A stretch of DNA of 64,000 nucleotides from Liolophura sinensis. Its lineage: Eukaryota > Mollusca > Polyplacophora > Chitonida > Chitonidae. The notes below the pieces were generated by a model. The model did not search any database. It was not told the DNA's origin and saw only the letters and a list, made by a program, of their open reading frames with translations. Positions 8,789 to 21,100 of this stretch are shown here, one piece after another. The stretch lies in NCBI RefSeq assembly GCF_032854445.1, contig NW_027017968.1:186001-250000 (forward strand). Direction: 5' to 3'. Position 1 is the stretch's first letter. Every line of letters begins with the position of its first letter. A program made the translations under genes and the position numbers.

Positions 8789-11534
8789 ACTGGAACAATT
8801 TTTCCAATTTTGCGTTTTTGCCTGGTCTTTTTGTTAATTGAAATCGGCTACACTGTACTCTGTACAATCGCGACTGGTCATTACTATATTCAACTTTTGA
8901 CTATAAGTTATGTGCCCTTCGGTAGCCTAGAAGACGTCAAATCTTTGGGCTCAGCCCATTTAACTCACCCAGCAATTGCCTTACTTCTAAGTGCAAGACA
9001 ATCTCAATGTCTTTATCTACGCGTAGAAAAACCACACCATTTGTACGTGAGAAACACAAGGTACTTGATACAGTCTGCTGTAAAAAGTACAACTGAACAC
9101 TGATCCACTTCAGTAAGGTGCCAAAAGATGTGGAATTGAGCCAGGCATCGGCAGCTGTTGAAAAATTGCAAATTTCCCTGGCTTCCATGGAGTAAGAGCC
9201 GTTGCTGGGCACGTGATTATGACATAAATGATCATTCAATTGTCACTACAGCCAAAAGTATTGGTCGGAGAGCAACGCGGTTTGCACCATTCGATTTCTC
9301 GTCACAAAATACGTCGGATTAGTCTCTTACCAGCAGCACTGGAACAGTTTTCGCACTTTTGCATTTTTGCCTGGTCTTTTTGTTTATTGAAATCGGCTAC
9401 ACTGTACTCTGTACAATCGCGACTGGTCATTACTATATTCAACTTTTGACTATAAGTTATGTGCCCTTCGGTAGCCCAGAAGACCTGAAATCTTTGGGCT
9501 AAGCCCATTTAACTCACCCAGCAATTGCCTTACTTCTAAGTGCAAGACAATCTCAATGTCTTTATCTACGTGTAGAAAAACCACACCATTTGTACATGAT
9601 GAACACAAGGTACTTGATACAGTCTGCTGTAAAAAGTACAACTGAACACTGACCCACTTCAGTAAAATGCCAAAAGATGCGGAATTGAGCCAGGCATCGG
9701 CAGCTGTTGAAAAATTGCAAATTTCCCTGGTTTCCATGGAGTAAGAGCCGTTGCTGGGCACGTGATTATGACATAAATGATCATTCAATTGTCACTACAG
9801 CCAAAAGTATTGGTCGGAGAGCAACGCGGTTTGCACCATTCGATTTCTCGTCACAAAATACGTCGGATTAGCCTCTTACCAGCAGCACTGGAACAGTTTT
9901 TCCACTTTTGCATTTTTGCCTGGTCTTTTTGTTAATTGAAATCGGCTACACTGTACTCTGTACAATCGCGACTGGTCATTACTATATTCAACTTTTGACT
10001 ATAAGTTATGTGCCCTTCGGTAGCCCAGAAGACCTGAAATCTTTGGGCTAAGCCCATTTAACTCACCCAGCAATTGTCTTACTTCTAAGTGCAAGACAAT
10101 CTTAATGTCTTTATCTACGTGTAGAAAAACCACACCATTTGTACATGATGAACACAAGGTACTTGATACAGTCTGCTGTAAAAAGTACAACTGAACACTG
10201 ACTCACTTCAGAAAGGTGCCAAAAGATGCGGAATTGAGCCAGGCATCGGCAGCTGTTGAAAAATTGCAAATTTCCCTGGTTTCCATGGAGTAAGAGCCGT
10301 TGCTGGGCACGTGATTATGACATAAATGATCATTCAATTGTCGCTACAGGCAAAAGTATTGGTCGGAGAGCAACGCGGTTTGTACCATTCGATTTCTAGT
10401 CACAAAATACGTCGGATTAGCCTCTTACCAGCAGCACTGGAACAGTGTTTCCACTTTTGCATTTTTACCTGGTCTTTTTGTTAATTGAAATCGGCTACAC
10501 TGTACTCTGTACAATCGCGACTGGTCATTACTATATTCAACTTTTGTCTATAAGTTATGTGCCCTTCGGTAGCCCAGAAGACCTCAAATCTTTGGGCCAA
10601 GCCCATTTAACTCACCCAGCAACTGTCTTACTTCTAAGTCCAAGACAATCTCAATGTCTTTATCTACGTGTAGAAAAACCACACCATTTGTACATGAAAA
10701 ACACAAGGTACTTGATACAGTCTGCTGTAAAAAGTACAACTGACCACACACCCACATGAATAAGGTGCCAAAAGATGCGGAATTGAGCCAGGCATCGGCA
10801 GCTGTTGAAAAATTGCAAATTTCCCTGGTTTCCATGGAGTAAGAGCCGTTGCTGTGCACGTGATTATGACATAAATGATCATTCAATTGTCGCTACAGCC
10901 AAAAGTATTGGTCGGAGACCAACGCGGATTGCACCATTCGATTTCTCGTTACAAAATACGTCGGATTAGCCTCTTACCAGCAGCACTGGAACAGTTTTTC
11001 CACTTTTGCATTTTTACCTGGTCTTTTTGTTAATTGAAATCGGCTACACTGTACTCTGTACAATCGCGACTGGTCATTACTATATTCAACTTTTGACTAT
11101 AAGTTATGTGCCCTTCGGTAGCCCAGAAGATCTGAAATCTTTGGGCTAAGCCCATTTAACTCACCCAGCAATTGTCTTACTTCTAAGTCCAAGACAATCT
11201 CAATGTCTTTATCTACGTGTAGAAAAAGCACACCATTTGTACATGAAAAACACAAGGTACTTGATACAGTCTGCTGTAAAAAGTACAACTGAACACTGAC
11301 CCACTTCAGTAAGGTGCCAAAAGATGCGGAATTGAGCCAGGCATCGGCAGCTGTTGAAAAATTGCAAATTTCCCTGGTTTCCATGGAGTAAGAGGCGTTG
11401 CTGGGCACGTGATTATGACATAAATGATCATTCAATTGTCGCTACAGCCATAAGTATTGGTCGGAGAGCAACGCGGTTTGCACCATTCGATTTCTCGTCA
11501 CAAAATACGTCGGATTAGTCCTCTTACCAGCAGC
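8240..11534. repeat. Left HOR, copy 2: six monomers (D2/E hybrid) F G H I J
   Basis: Starts at 8240 (hybrid), 8789 (F), 9338 (G), 9887 (H), 10436 (I) and 10985 (J). F through J match 5491-8239 type for type at an offset of 3294-3298 bp. Types C and A are missing: the first monomer begins as D2 and ends as E, so one recombination removed three monomer lengths. The last monomer is 550 bp because of one extra C (ATTAGTCCTC near 11518). Confidence 0.8.
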
Positions 11535-14500
11535 ACTGGAACAGTTTTTCCACTTTTGCATTTTTACCTGGTATTTTTGTTAATTGAAATCGGCTACCCT
11601 GTACTCTGTACAATCGCGACTGGTCATTACTATATTCAACTTTTGACTATAAGTTATGTGCCCTTCGGTAGCCCAGAAGACCTGAAATCTTTGGGCTCAG
11701 CCCATTTAACTCACCCAGCAATTGCCTTACTTCTAAGTGCAAGACAATCTCAATGTCTTTATCTACGTGTAGAAAAACCACACCATTTGTACATGATAAA
11801 CACAAGATACTTGATACAGTCTGCTGTAAAAAGTACAACTGAACACTGACCCACTTCAGTAAGGTGCCAAAAGATGCGGAATTGAGCCAGGCATCGGCAG
11901 CTGTTGAAAAATTGCAAATTTCCCTAGTTTCCATGGAGTAAGAGCCGTTGCTGGGCACGTGAATATGACATAAATGATCATTCAATTGTCGCTACAGGCA
12001 AAAGTATTGGTCGGAGAGCAACGCGGTTTGCACCATTCGATTTCTCGTCACAAAATACGTCGGATTAGCCTCTTACCAGCAGCACTGGAACAGTTTTTCC
12101 ACTTTTGCATTTTTACCTGGTCTTTTTGTTTATTGAAATCGGCTACCCTGTACTCTGTACAATCGCGACTGGTCATTACTATATTCAACTTTTGTCTATA
12201 AGTTATGTGCCCTTCGGTAGCCCAGAAGACCTGAAATCTTTGGGCGAAGCCCATTTAACTCACCCAGCAATTGTCTTACTTCTAAGTGCAAGACATTCTC
12301 AATTTCTTTATCTACGTGTAGAAAAACCACACCATTTGTACATGAAAAACACAAGGTACTTGATACAGTCTGCTGTAAAAAGTACAACTGACCACAGACC
12401 CACATGAATAAGGTGCCAAAAGATGCGGAATTGAGCCAGGCATCGGCAGCTGTTAAAAAATTGCAAATATCCCTGGTTTCCATGGAGTAAGAGCCGTTGC
12501 TGGGCACGTGATTATGACATAAATGATCATTCAATTGTCGCTACAGCCAAAAGTATTGGTCGGAGAGCAAGGCGGTTTGCACCATTCGATTTCTCGTCAC
12601 AAAATACGTCGGATTAGCCTCTTACCAGCAGCACTGGAACAGTTTTTCCACTTTTGCATTTTTGCCTGGTCTTTTTGTTAATTGAAATCGGCTACACTGT
12701 ACTCTGTACAATCGCGACTGGTCATTACTATATTCAACTTTTGACTATATGTTATGTGCCCTTCGGTAGCCCAGAAGACGTCAAATCTTTGGGCCAAGCC
12801 CATTTAACTCACCCAGCAATTGCCTTACTTCTAAGTGCAAGACAATCTCAATGTCTTTATCTACGCGTAGAAAAACCACACCATTTGTACGTGAAAAACA
12901 CAAGGTACTTGATACAGTCTGCTGTAAAAAGTACAACTGAACACTGACCCACTTCAGTAAGGTGCCAAAAGATGCGGAATTGAGCCAGGCATCGGCAGCT
13001 GTTGAAAAATTGCAAATTTCCCTGGTTTCCATGGAGTAAGAGCCGTTGCTGGGCACGTGAATATGACATAAATGATCATTCAATTGTCGCTACAAGCAAA
13101 AGTATTGGTCGGAGAGCAACACGGTTTGCACCATTCGATTTCTCGTTACAAAATACGTCGGATTAGCCTCTTACCAGCAGCACTGGAACAGTTTTTCCAC
13201 TTTTGCATTTTTACCTGGTCTTTTTGTTAATTGAAATCGGCTACACTGTACTCTGTACAATCGCGACTTGTCATTACTATATTCAACTTTTGACTATAAG
13301 TTATGTGCCCTTCGGTAGCCCAGAAGACGTCAAATCTTTCGGCTAAGCCCATTTTACTCACCCAGGAATTGTCTTACTTCTAAGTGCAAGACAGTCTCAA
13401 TGTCTTTATCTACGTGTAGAAAAACCACACGATTTGTACGTGAAAAACACAAGGTACTTGATACAGTCTGCTGTAAAAAGTACAACTGACCACAGACCCA
13501 CATTTATAAGGTGCCAAAAGATGCGGAATTGAGCCAGGTATCGGCAGCTGTTGAAAAATTGCAAATTTCCCTGGTTTCCATGGAGTAAGAGCCGTTGCTG
13601 TGCACGTGATTATGACATAAATGATCATTCAATTGTCACTACAGCCAAAAGTATTGGTCGGAGAGCAACGCGGTTTGCACCATTCGATTTCTCGTCACAA
13701 AATACGTCGGATTAGCCTCTTACCAGCAGCACTGGAACAATTTTTCCAATTTTGCGTTTTTGCCTGGTCTTTTTGTTAATTGAAATCGGCTACACTGTAC
13801 TCTGTACAATCGCGACTGGTCATTACTATATTCAACTTTTGACTATAAGTTATGTGCCCTTCGGTAGCCTAGAAGACGTCAAATCTTTGGGCTCAGCCCA
13901 TTTAACTCACCCAGCAATTGCCTTACTTCTAAGTGCAAGACAATCTCAATGTCTTTATCTACGTGTAGAAAAACCACACCATTTGTACGTGAGAAACACA
14001 AGGTACTTGATACAGTCTGCTGTAAAAAGTACAACTGAACACTGATCCACTTCAGTAAGGTGCCAAAAGATGTGGAATTGAGCCAGGCATCGGCAGCTGT
14101 TGAAAAATTGCAAATTTCCCTGGCTTCCATGGAGTAAGAGCCGTTGCTGGGCACGTGATTATGACATAAATGATCATTCAATTGTCACTACAGCCAAAAG
14201 TATTGGTCGGAGAGCAACGCGGTTTGCACCATTCGATTTCTCGTCACAAAATACGTCGGATTAGTCTCTTACCAGCAGCACTGGAACAGTTTTCGCACTT
14301 TTGCATTTTTGCCTGGTCTTTTTGTTTATTGAAATCGGCTACACTGTACTCTGTACAATCGCGACTGGTCATTACTATATTCAACTTTTGACTATAAGTT
14401 ATGTGCCCTTCGGTAGCCCAGAAGATCTGAAATCTTTGGGCTCAGCCCATTTAACTCACCCAGCAATTGTCTTACTTCTAAGTCCAAGACAATCTCAATG

Positions 14501-14828
14501 TCTTTATCTACGTGTAGAAAAAGCACACCATTTGTACATGATGAACACAAGGTACTTGATACAGTCTGCTGTAAAAAGTACAACTGAACACTGACCCACT
14601 TCAGTAAAATGCCAAAAGATGCGGAATTGAGCCAGGCATCGGCAGCTGTTGAAAAATTGCAAATTTCCCTGGTTTCCATGGAGTAAGAGCCGTTGCTGGG
14701 CACGTGATTATGACATAAATGATCATTCAATTGTCGCTACAGCCAAAAGTATTGGTCGGAGAGCAACGCGGTTTGCACCATTCGATTTCTCGTCACAAAA
14801 TACGTCGGATTAGTCTCTTACCAGCAGC
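11535..14828. repeat. Left HOR, copy 3: six monomers D2 C A E F (G/J hybrid)
   Basis: Starts at 11535 (D2), 12084 (C), 12633 (A), 13182 (E), 13731 (F) and 14280 (hybrid). The first five match 3295-6039 at a constant offset of 8240 bp. H and I are missing; the sixth monomer mixes G and J and is followed by a D2 monomer at 14829, just as J is followed by D2 at 8240 and 11535. This copy therefore lost three monomer lengths at a different place from copy 2. Confidence 0.78.
14280..14828. repeat. Mosaic monomer G/J/G/J
   Basis: It starts as G (TTTTCGCAC, and TTTATTG with T at 14327). It switches to J by 14426 (GATCTG, then AAGTCCAAG and AAAGCACACC), returns to G (ATGATGAACAC, AGTAAAATGCC), then shows the J allele GTCGCTAC. 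One crossover is not enough to make this pattern; crossover plus conversion, or two conversions, is needed. The same mosaic recurs at 18670, so it was copied after it formed. Confidence 0.65.
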
Positions 14829-17800
14829 ACTGGAACAGTTTTTCCACTTTTGCATTTTTACCTGGTATTTTTGTTAATTGAAATCGGCTACACTGTACTC
14901 TGTACAATCGCGACTGGTCATTACTATATTCAACTTTTGACTATAAGTTATGTGCCCTTCGGTAGCCCAGAAGACCTGAAATCTTGGGCTCAGCTCATTT
15001 AACTCACCCAGCAATTGCCTTACTTCTAAGTGCAAGACAATCTCAATGTCTTTATCTACGTGTAGAAAAACCACACCATTTGTACATGATAAAACACAAG
15101 ATACTTGATACAGTCTGCTGTAAAAAGTACAACTGAACACTGACCCACTTCAGTAAGGTGCCAAAAGACGCGGAATTGAGCCAGGCATCGGCAGCTGTTG
15201 AAAAATTGCAAATTTCCCTGGTTTCCATGGAGTAAGAGCCGTTGCTGGGCACGTGATTATGACATAAATGATCATTCAATTGTCACTACAGCCAAAAGTA
15301 TTGGTCGGAGAGCAACGCGGTTTGCACCATTCGATTTCTCGTCACAAAATACGTCGGATTAGCCTCTTACCAGCAGCACTGGAACAGTTTTTCCACTTTT
15401 GCATTTTTACCTGGTCTTTTTGTTAATTGAAATCGGCTACCCTGTACTCTGTACAATCGCGACTGGTCATTACTATATTCAACTTTTGTCTATAAGTTAT
15501 GTGCCCTTCGGTAGCCCAGAAGACCTGAAATCTTTGGGCCAAGCCCATTTAACTCACCCAGCAATTGCCTTACTTCTAAGTGCAAGACAATCTCAATGTC
15601 TTTATCTACGCGTAGAAAAACCACACCATTTGTACGTGAAAAACACAAGGTACTTGATACAGTCTGCTGTAAAAAGTACAACTGAACACTGACCCACTTC
15701 AGTAAGGTGCCAAAAGATGCGGAATTGAGCCAGGCATCGGCAGCTGTTGAAAAATTGCAAATTTCCCTAGTTTCCATGGAGTAAGAGCCGTTGCTGGGCA
15801 CGTGAATATGACATAAATGATCATTCAATTGTCGCTACAGGCAAAAGTATTGGTCGGAGAGCAAGGCGGTTTGCACCATTCGATTTCTCGTCACAAAATA
15901 CGTCGGATTAGCCTCTTCTTACCAGCAGCACTGAACAGTTTTTCCACTTTTGCATTTTTACCTGGTCTTTTTGTTTATTGAAATCGGCTACCCTGTACTC
16001 TGTACAATCGCGACTGGTCATTACTATATTCAACTTTTGTCTATAAGTTATGTGCCCTTCGGTAGCCCAGAAGACCTGAAATCTTTGGGCGAAGCCATTT
16101 AACTCACCCAGCAATTGTCTTACTTCTAAGTGCAAGACATTCTCAATTTCTTTATCTACGTGTAGAAAAACCACACCATTTGTACATGAAAAACACAAGG
16201 TACTTGATACAGTCTGCTGTAAAAAGTACAACTGACCACAGACCCACATGAATAAGGTGCCAAAAGATGCGGAATTGAGCCAGGCATCGGCAGCTGTTAA
16301 AAAATTGCAAATATCCCTGGTTTCCATGGAGTAAGAGCCGTTGCTGGGCACGTGATTATGACATAAATGATCATTCAATTGTCGCTACAGCCAAAAGTAT
16401 TGTCGGAGAGCAAGGCGGTTTGCACCATTCGATTTCTCGTCACAAAATACGTCGGATTAGCCTCTTACCAGCAGCACTGGAACAGTTTTTCCACTTTTGC
16501 ATTTTTGCCTCGTCTTTTGTTAATTGAAATCGGCTACACTGTACTCTGTACAATCGCGGACTGGTCATTACTATATTCAACTTTTGACTATATGTTATGT
16601 GCCCTTCGGTAGCCCAGAAGACGTCAAATCTTTGGGCCAAGCCCATTTAACTCACCCAGCAATTGCCTTACTTCTAAGTGCAAGACAATCTCAATGTCTT
16701 TATCTACGCGTAGAAAAACCACACCATTTGTACGTGAAAAACACAAGGTACTTGATACAGTCTGCTGTAAAAAGTACAACTGAACACTGACCCACTTCAG
16801 TAAGGTGCCAAAAGATGCGGAATTGAGCCAGGCATCGGCAGCTGTTGAAAAATTGCAAATTTCCCTAGTTTCCATGGAGTAAGAGCCGTTGCTGGGCACG
16901 TGAATATGACATAAATGATCATTCAATTGTCGCTACAGGCAAAAGTATTGGTCGGAGAGCAAGGCGGTTTGCACCATTCGATTTCTCGTCACAAAATACG
17001 TCGGATTAGCCTCTTACCAGCAGCACTGGAACAGTGTTTCCACTTTTGCATTTTTACCTGGTCTTTTTGTTTATTGAAATCGGCTACCCTGTACTCTGTA
17101 CAATCGCGACTGGTCATTACTATATTCAACTTTTGTCTATAAGTTATGTGCCCTTCGGTAGCCCAGAAGACCTGAAATCTTTGGGCGAAGCCCATTTAAC
17201 TCACCCAGCAATTGTCTTACTTCTAAGTGCAAGACATTCTCAATTTCTTTATCTACGTGTAGAAAAACCACACCATTTGTACATGAAAAACACAAGGTAC
17301 TTGATACAGTCTGCTGTAAAAAGTACAACTGACCACAGACCCACATGAATAAGGTGCCAAAAGATGCGGAATTGAGCCAGGCATCGGCAGCTGTTAAAAA
17401 TTGCAAATATCCCTGGTTTCCATGGAGTAAGAGCCGTTGCTGGGCACGTGATTATGACATAAATGATCATTCAATTGTCGCTACAGCCAAAAGTATTGGT
17501 CGGAGAGCAAGGCGGTTTGCACCATTCGATTTCTCGTCACAAAATACGTCGGATTAGCCTCTTACCAGCAGCACTGGAACAGTTTTTCCACTTTTGCATT
17601 TTTGCCTGGTCTTTTTGTTAATTGAAATCGGCTACACTGTACTCTGTACAATCGCGACTGGTCATTACTATATTCAACTTTTGACTATATGTTATGTGCC
17701 CTTCGGTAGCCCAGAAGACGTCAAATCTTTGGCCAAGCCCATTTAACTCACCCAGCAATTGCCTTACTTCTAAGTGCAAGACAATCTCAATGTCTTTATC

Positions 17801-18120
17801 TACGCGTAGAAAAACCACACCATTTGTACGTGAAAAACACAAGGTACTTGATACAGTCTGCTGTAAAAAGTACAACTGAACACTGACCCACTTCAGTAAG
17901 GTGCCAAAAGATGCGGAATTGAGCCAGGCATCGGCAGCTGTTGAAAAATTGCAAATTTCCCTGGTTTCCATGGAGTAAGAGCCGTTGCTGGGCACGTGAT
18001 TATGACATAAATGATCATTCAATTGTCGCTAGAAGCAAAAGTATTGGTCGGAGAGCAACGCGGTTTGCACCATTCGATTTCTCGTCACAAAATACGTCGG
18101 ATTAGCCTCTTACCAGCAGC
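14829..18120. repeat. Monomers 28-33, types D2 B C A C A
   Basis: Starts at 14829, 15378, 15930, 16476, 17025 and 17573. C and A alternate twice, giving a local dimeric register. The A monomer at 16476 has a B-like 3' half (CCCTAG, CACGTGAATATG, GCAAGGCGG). The C monomer at 17025 has the CAGTGTTTCC start otherwise seen in I and X types. From about 15915 onward one-base insertions and losses become frequent (extra CTT near 15916, a lost C near 16093, a lost G near 16402). Confidence 0.75.
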
Positions 18121-21100
18121 ACTGCAACAAATTTTCCAATTTTGCATTTTTTGCCTGGTCTTTTTGTTAATTGAAATCGGCTACACTGTACTCTGTACAA
18201 TCGCGACTGGTCATTACTATATTCAACTTTTGACTATATGTTATGTGCCCTTCGGTAGCCCAGAAGACCTGAAATCTTTGGGCTCAGCCCATTTAACTCA
18301 CCCAGCAATTGCCTTACTTCTAAGTGCAAGACAATCTCAATGTCTTTATCTACGTGTAGAAAAACCACACCATTTGTACGTGAGAAACACAAGGTACTTG
18401 ATACAGTCTGCTGTAAAAAGTACAACTGAACACTGATCCACTTCAGTAAGGTGCCAAAAGATGTGGAATTGAGCCAGGCATCGGCAGCTGTTGAAAAATT
18501 GCAAATTTCCCTGGCTTCCATGGAGTAAGAGCCGTTGCTGGGCACGTGATTATGACATAAATGATCATTCAATTGTCACTACAGCCAAAAGTATTGGTCG
18601 GAGAGCAACGCGTTTGCACCATTCGATTTCTCGTCACAAAATACGTCGGATTAGTCTCTTACCAGCAGCACTGGAACAGTTTTCGCACTTTTGCATTTTT
18701 GCCTGGTCTTTTTGTTTATTGAAATCGGCTACACTGTACTCTGTACAATCGCGACTGGTCATTACTATATTCAACTTTTGACTATAAGTTATGTTGCCCT
18801 TCGGTAGCCCAGAAGATCTGAAATCTTTGGGCTAAAGCCCATTTAACTCACCCAGCAATTGTCTTACTTCTAAGTCCAAGACAATCTCAATGTCTTTATC
18901 TACGTGTAGAAAAAGCACACCATTTGTACATGATGAACACAAGGTACTTGATACAGTCTGCTGTAAAAAGTACAACTGAACACTGACCCACTTCAGTAAA
19001 ATGCCAAAAGATGCGGAATTGAGCCAGGCATCGGCAGCTGTTGAAAAATTGCAAATTTCCCTGGTTTCCATGGAGTAAGAGCCGTTGCTGGGGCACGTGA
19101 TTATGACATAAATGATCATTCAATTGTCGCTACAGCCAAAAGTATTGGTCGGAGAGCAACGCGGTTTGCACCATTCGATTTCTCGTCACAAAATACGTCG
19201 GATTAGTCTCTTACCAGCAGCACTGGAACAGTTTTTCCACTTTTGCATTTTTACCTGGGTATTTTTGTTAATTGAAATCGGCTACACTGTACTCTGTACA
19301 ATCGCGACTGGTCATTACTATATTCAACTTTTGACTATAAGTTATGTGCCCTTCGGTAGCCCAGAAGACCTGAAATCTTTGGGCTCAGCCCATTTAACTC
19401 ACCCAGCAATTGCCTTACTTCTAAGTGCAAGACAATCTCAATGTCCTTTATCTACGTGTAGAAAAACCACACCATTTGTACATGATAAACACAAGATACT
19501 TGATACAGTCTGCTGTAAAAAGTACAACTGAACACTGACCCACTTCAGTAAGGTGCCAAAAGATGCGGAATTGAGCCAGGCATCGGCAGCTGTTGAAAAA
19601 TTGCAAATTTCCCTGGTTTCCATGGAGTAAGAGCCGTTGCTGGGCACGTGATTATGACATAAATGATCATTCAATTGTCACTACAGCCAAAAGTATTGGT
19701 CGGAGAGCAACGCGGTTTGCACCATTCGATTTCTCGTCACAAAATACGTCGGATTAGCCTCTTACCAGCAGCACTGGAACAGTTTTTCCACTTTTGCATT
19801 TTTGCCTCGTCTTTTTGTTAATTGAAATCGGCTACACTGTACTCTGTACAATCGCGACTGGTCATTACTATATTCAACTTTTGACTATATGTTATGTGCC
19901 CTTCGGTAGCCCAGAAGACGTCAAATCTTTGGGCCAAGCCCATTTAACTCACCCAGCAATTGCCTTACTTCTAAGTGCAAGACAATCTCAATGTCTTTAT
20001 CTACGCGTAGAAAAACCACACCATTTGTACGTGAAAAACACAAGGTACTTGATACAGTCTGCTGTAAAAAGTACAACTGAACACTGACCCACTTCAGTAA
20101 GGTGCCAAAAGATGCGGAATTGAGCCAGGCATCGGCAGCTGTTGAAAAATTGCAAATTTCCCTAGTTTCCATGGAGTAAGAGCCGTTGCTGGGCACGTGA
20201 ATATGACATAAATGATCATTCAATTGTCGCTACAGGCAAAAGTATTGGTCGGAGAGCAAGGCGGTTTGCACCATTCGATTTCTCGTCACAAAATACGTCG
20301 GATTAGCCTCTTACCAGCAGCACTGGAACAGTTTTTCCACTTTTGCATTTTTACCTGGTCTTTTTGTTTATTGAAATCGGCTACCCTGTACTCTGTACAA
20401 TCGCGACTGGTCATTACTATATTCAACTTTTGTCTATAAGTTATGTGCCCTTCGGTAGCCCAGAAGACCTGAAATCTTTGGGCGAAGCCCATTTAACTCA
20501 CCCAGCAATTGTCTTACTTCTAAGTGCAAGACATTCTCAATTTCTTTATCTACGTGTAGAAAAACCACACCATTTGTTACATGAAAAACACAAGGTACTT
20601 GATACAGTCTGCTGTAAAAAGTACAACTGACCACAGACCCCACATGAATAAGGTGCCAAAAGATGCGGAATTGAGCCAGGCATCGGCAGCTGTTAAAAAA
20701 TTGCAAATATCCCTGGTTTCCATGGAGTAAGAGCCGTTGCTGGGCACGTGATTATGACATAAATGATCATTCAATTGTCGCTACAGCCAAAAGTATTGGT
20801 CGGAGAGCAAGGCGGTTTGCACCATTCGATTTCTCGTCACAAAATACGTCGGATTAGCCTCTTACCAGCAGCACTGGAACAGTTTTTCCACTTTTGCATT
20901 TTTGCCTGGTCTTTTTGTTAATTTAAATCGGCTACACTGTACTCTGTACAATCGCGACTGGTCATTACTATATTCAACTTTTGACTATATGCTATGTGCC
21001 CTTCGGTAGCCCAGAAGACGTCAAATCTTTGGGCCAAGCCCATTTAACTCACCCAGCAATTGCCTTACTTCTAAGTGCAAGACAATCTCAATGTCTTTAT

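Noticed and set aside
15908-16378. 156-codon minus-strand frame, among the longest in the window
   Set aside because: It arises because one-base losses in monomer 30 (near 16093 and elsewhere) join two different frames of the satellite; the neighbouring copies lack it.
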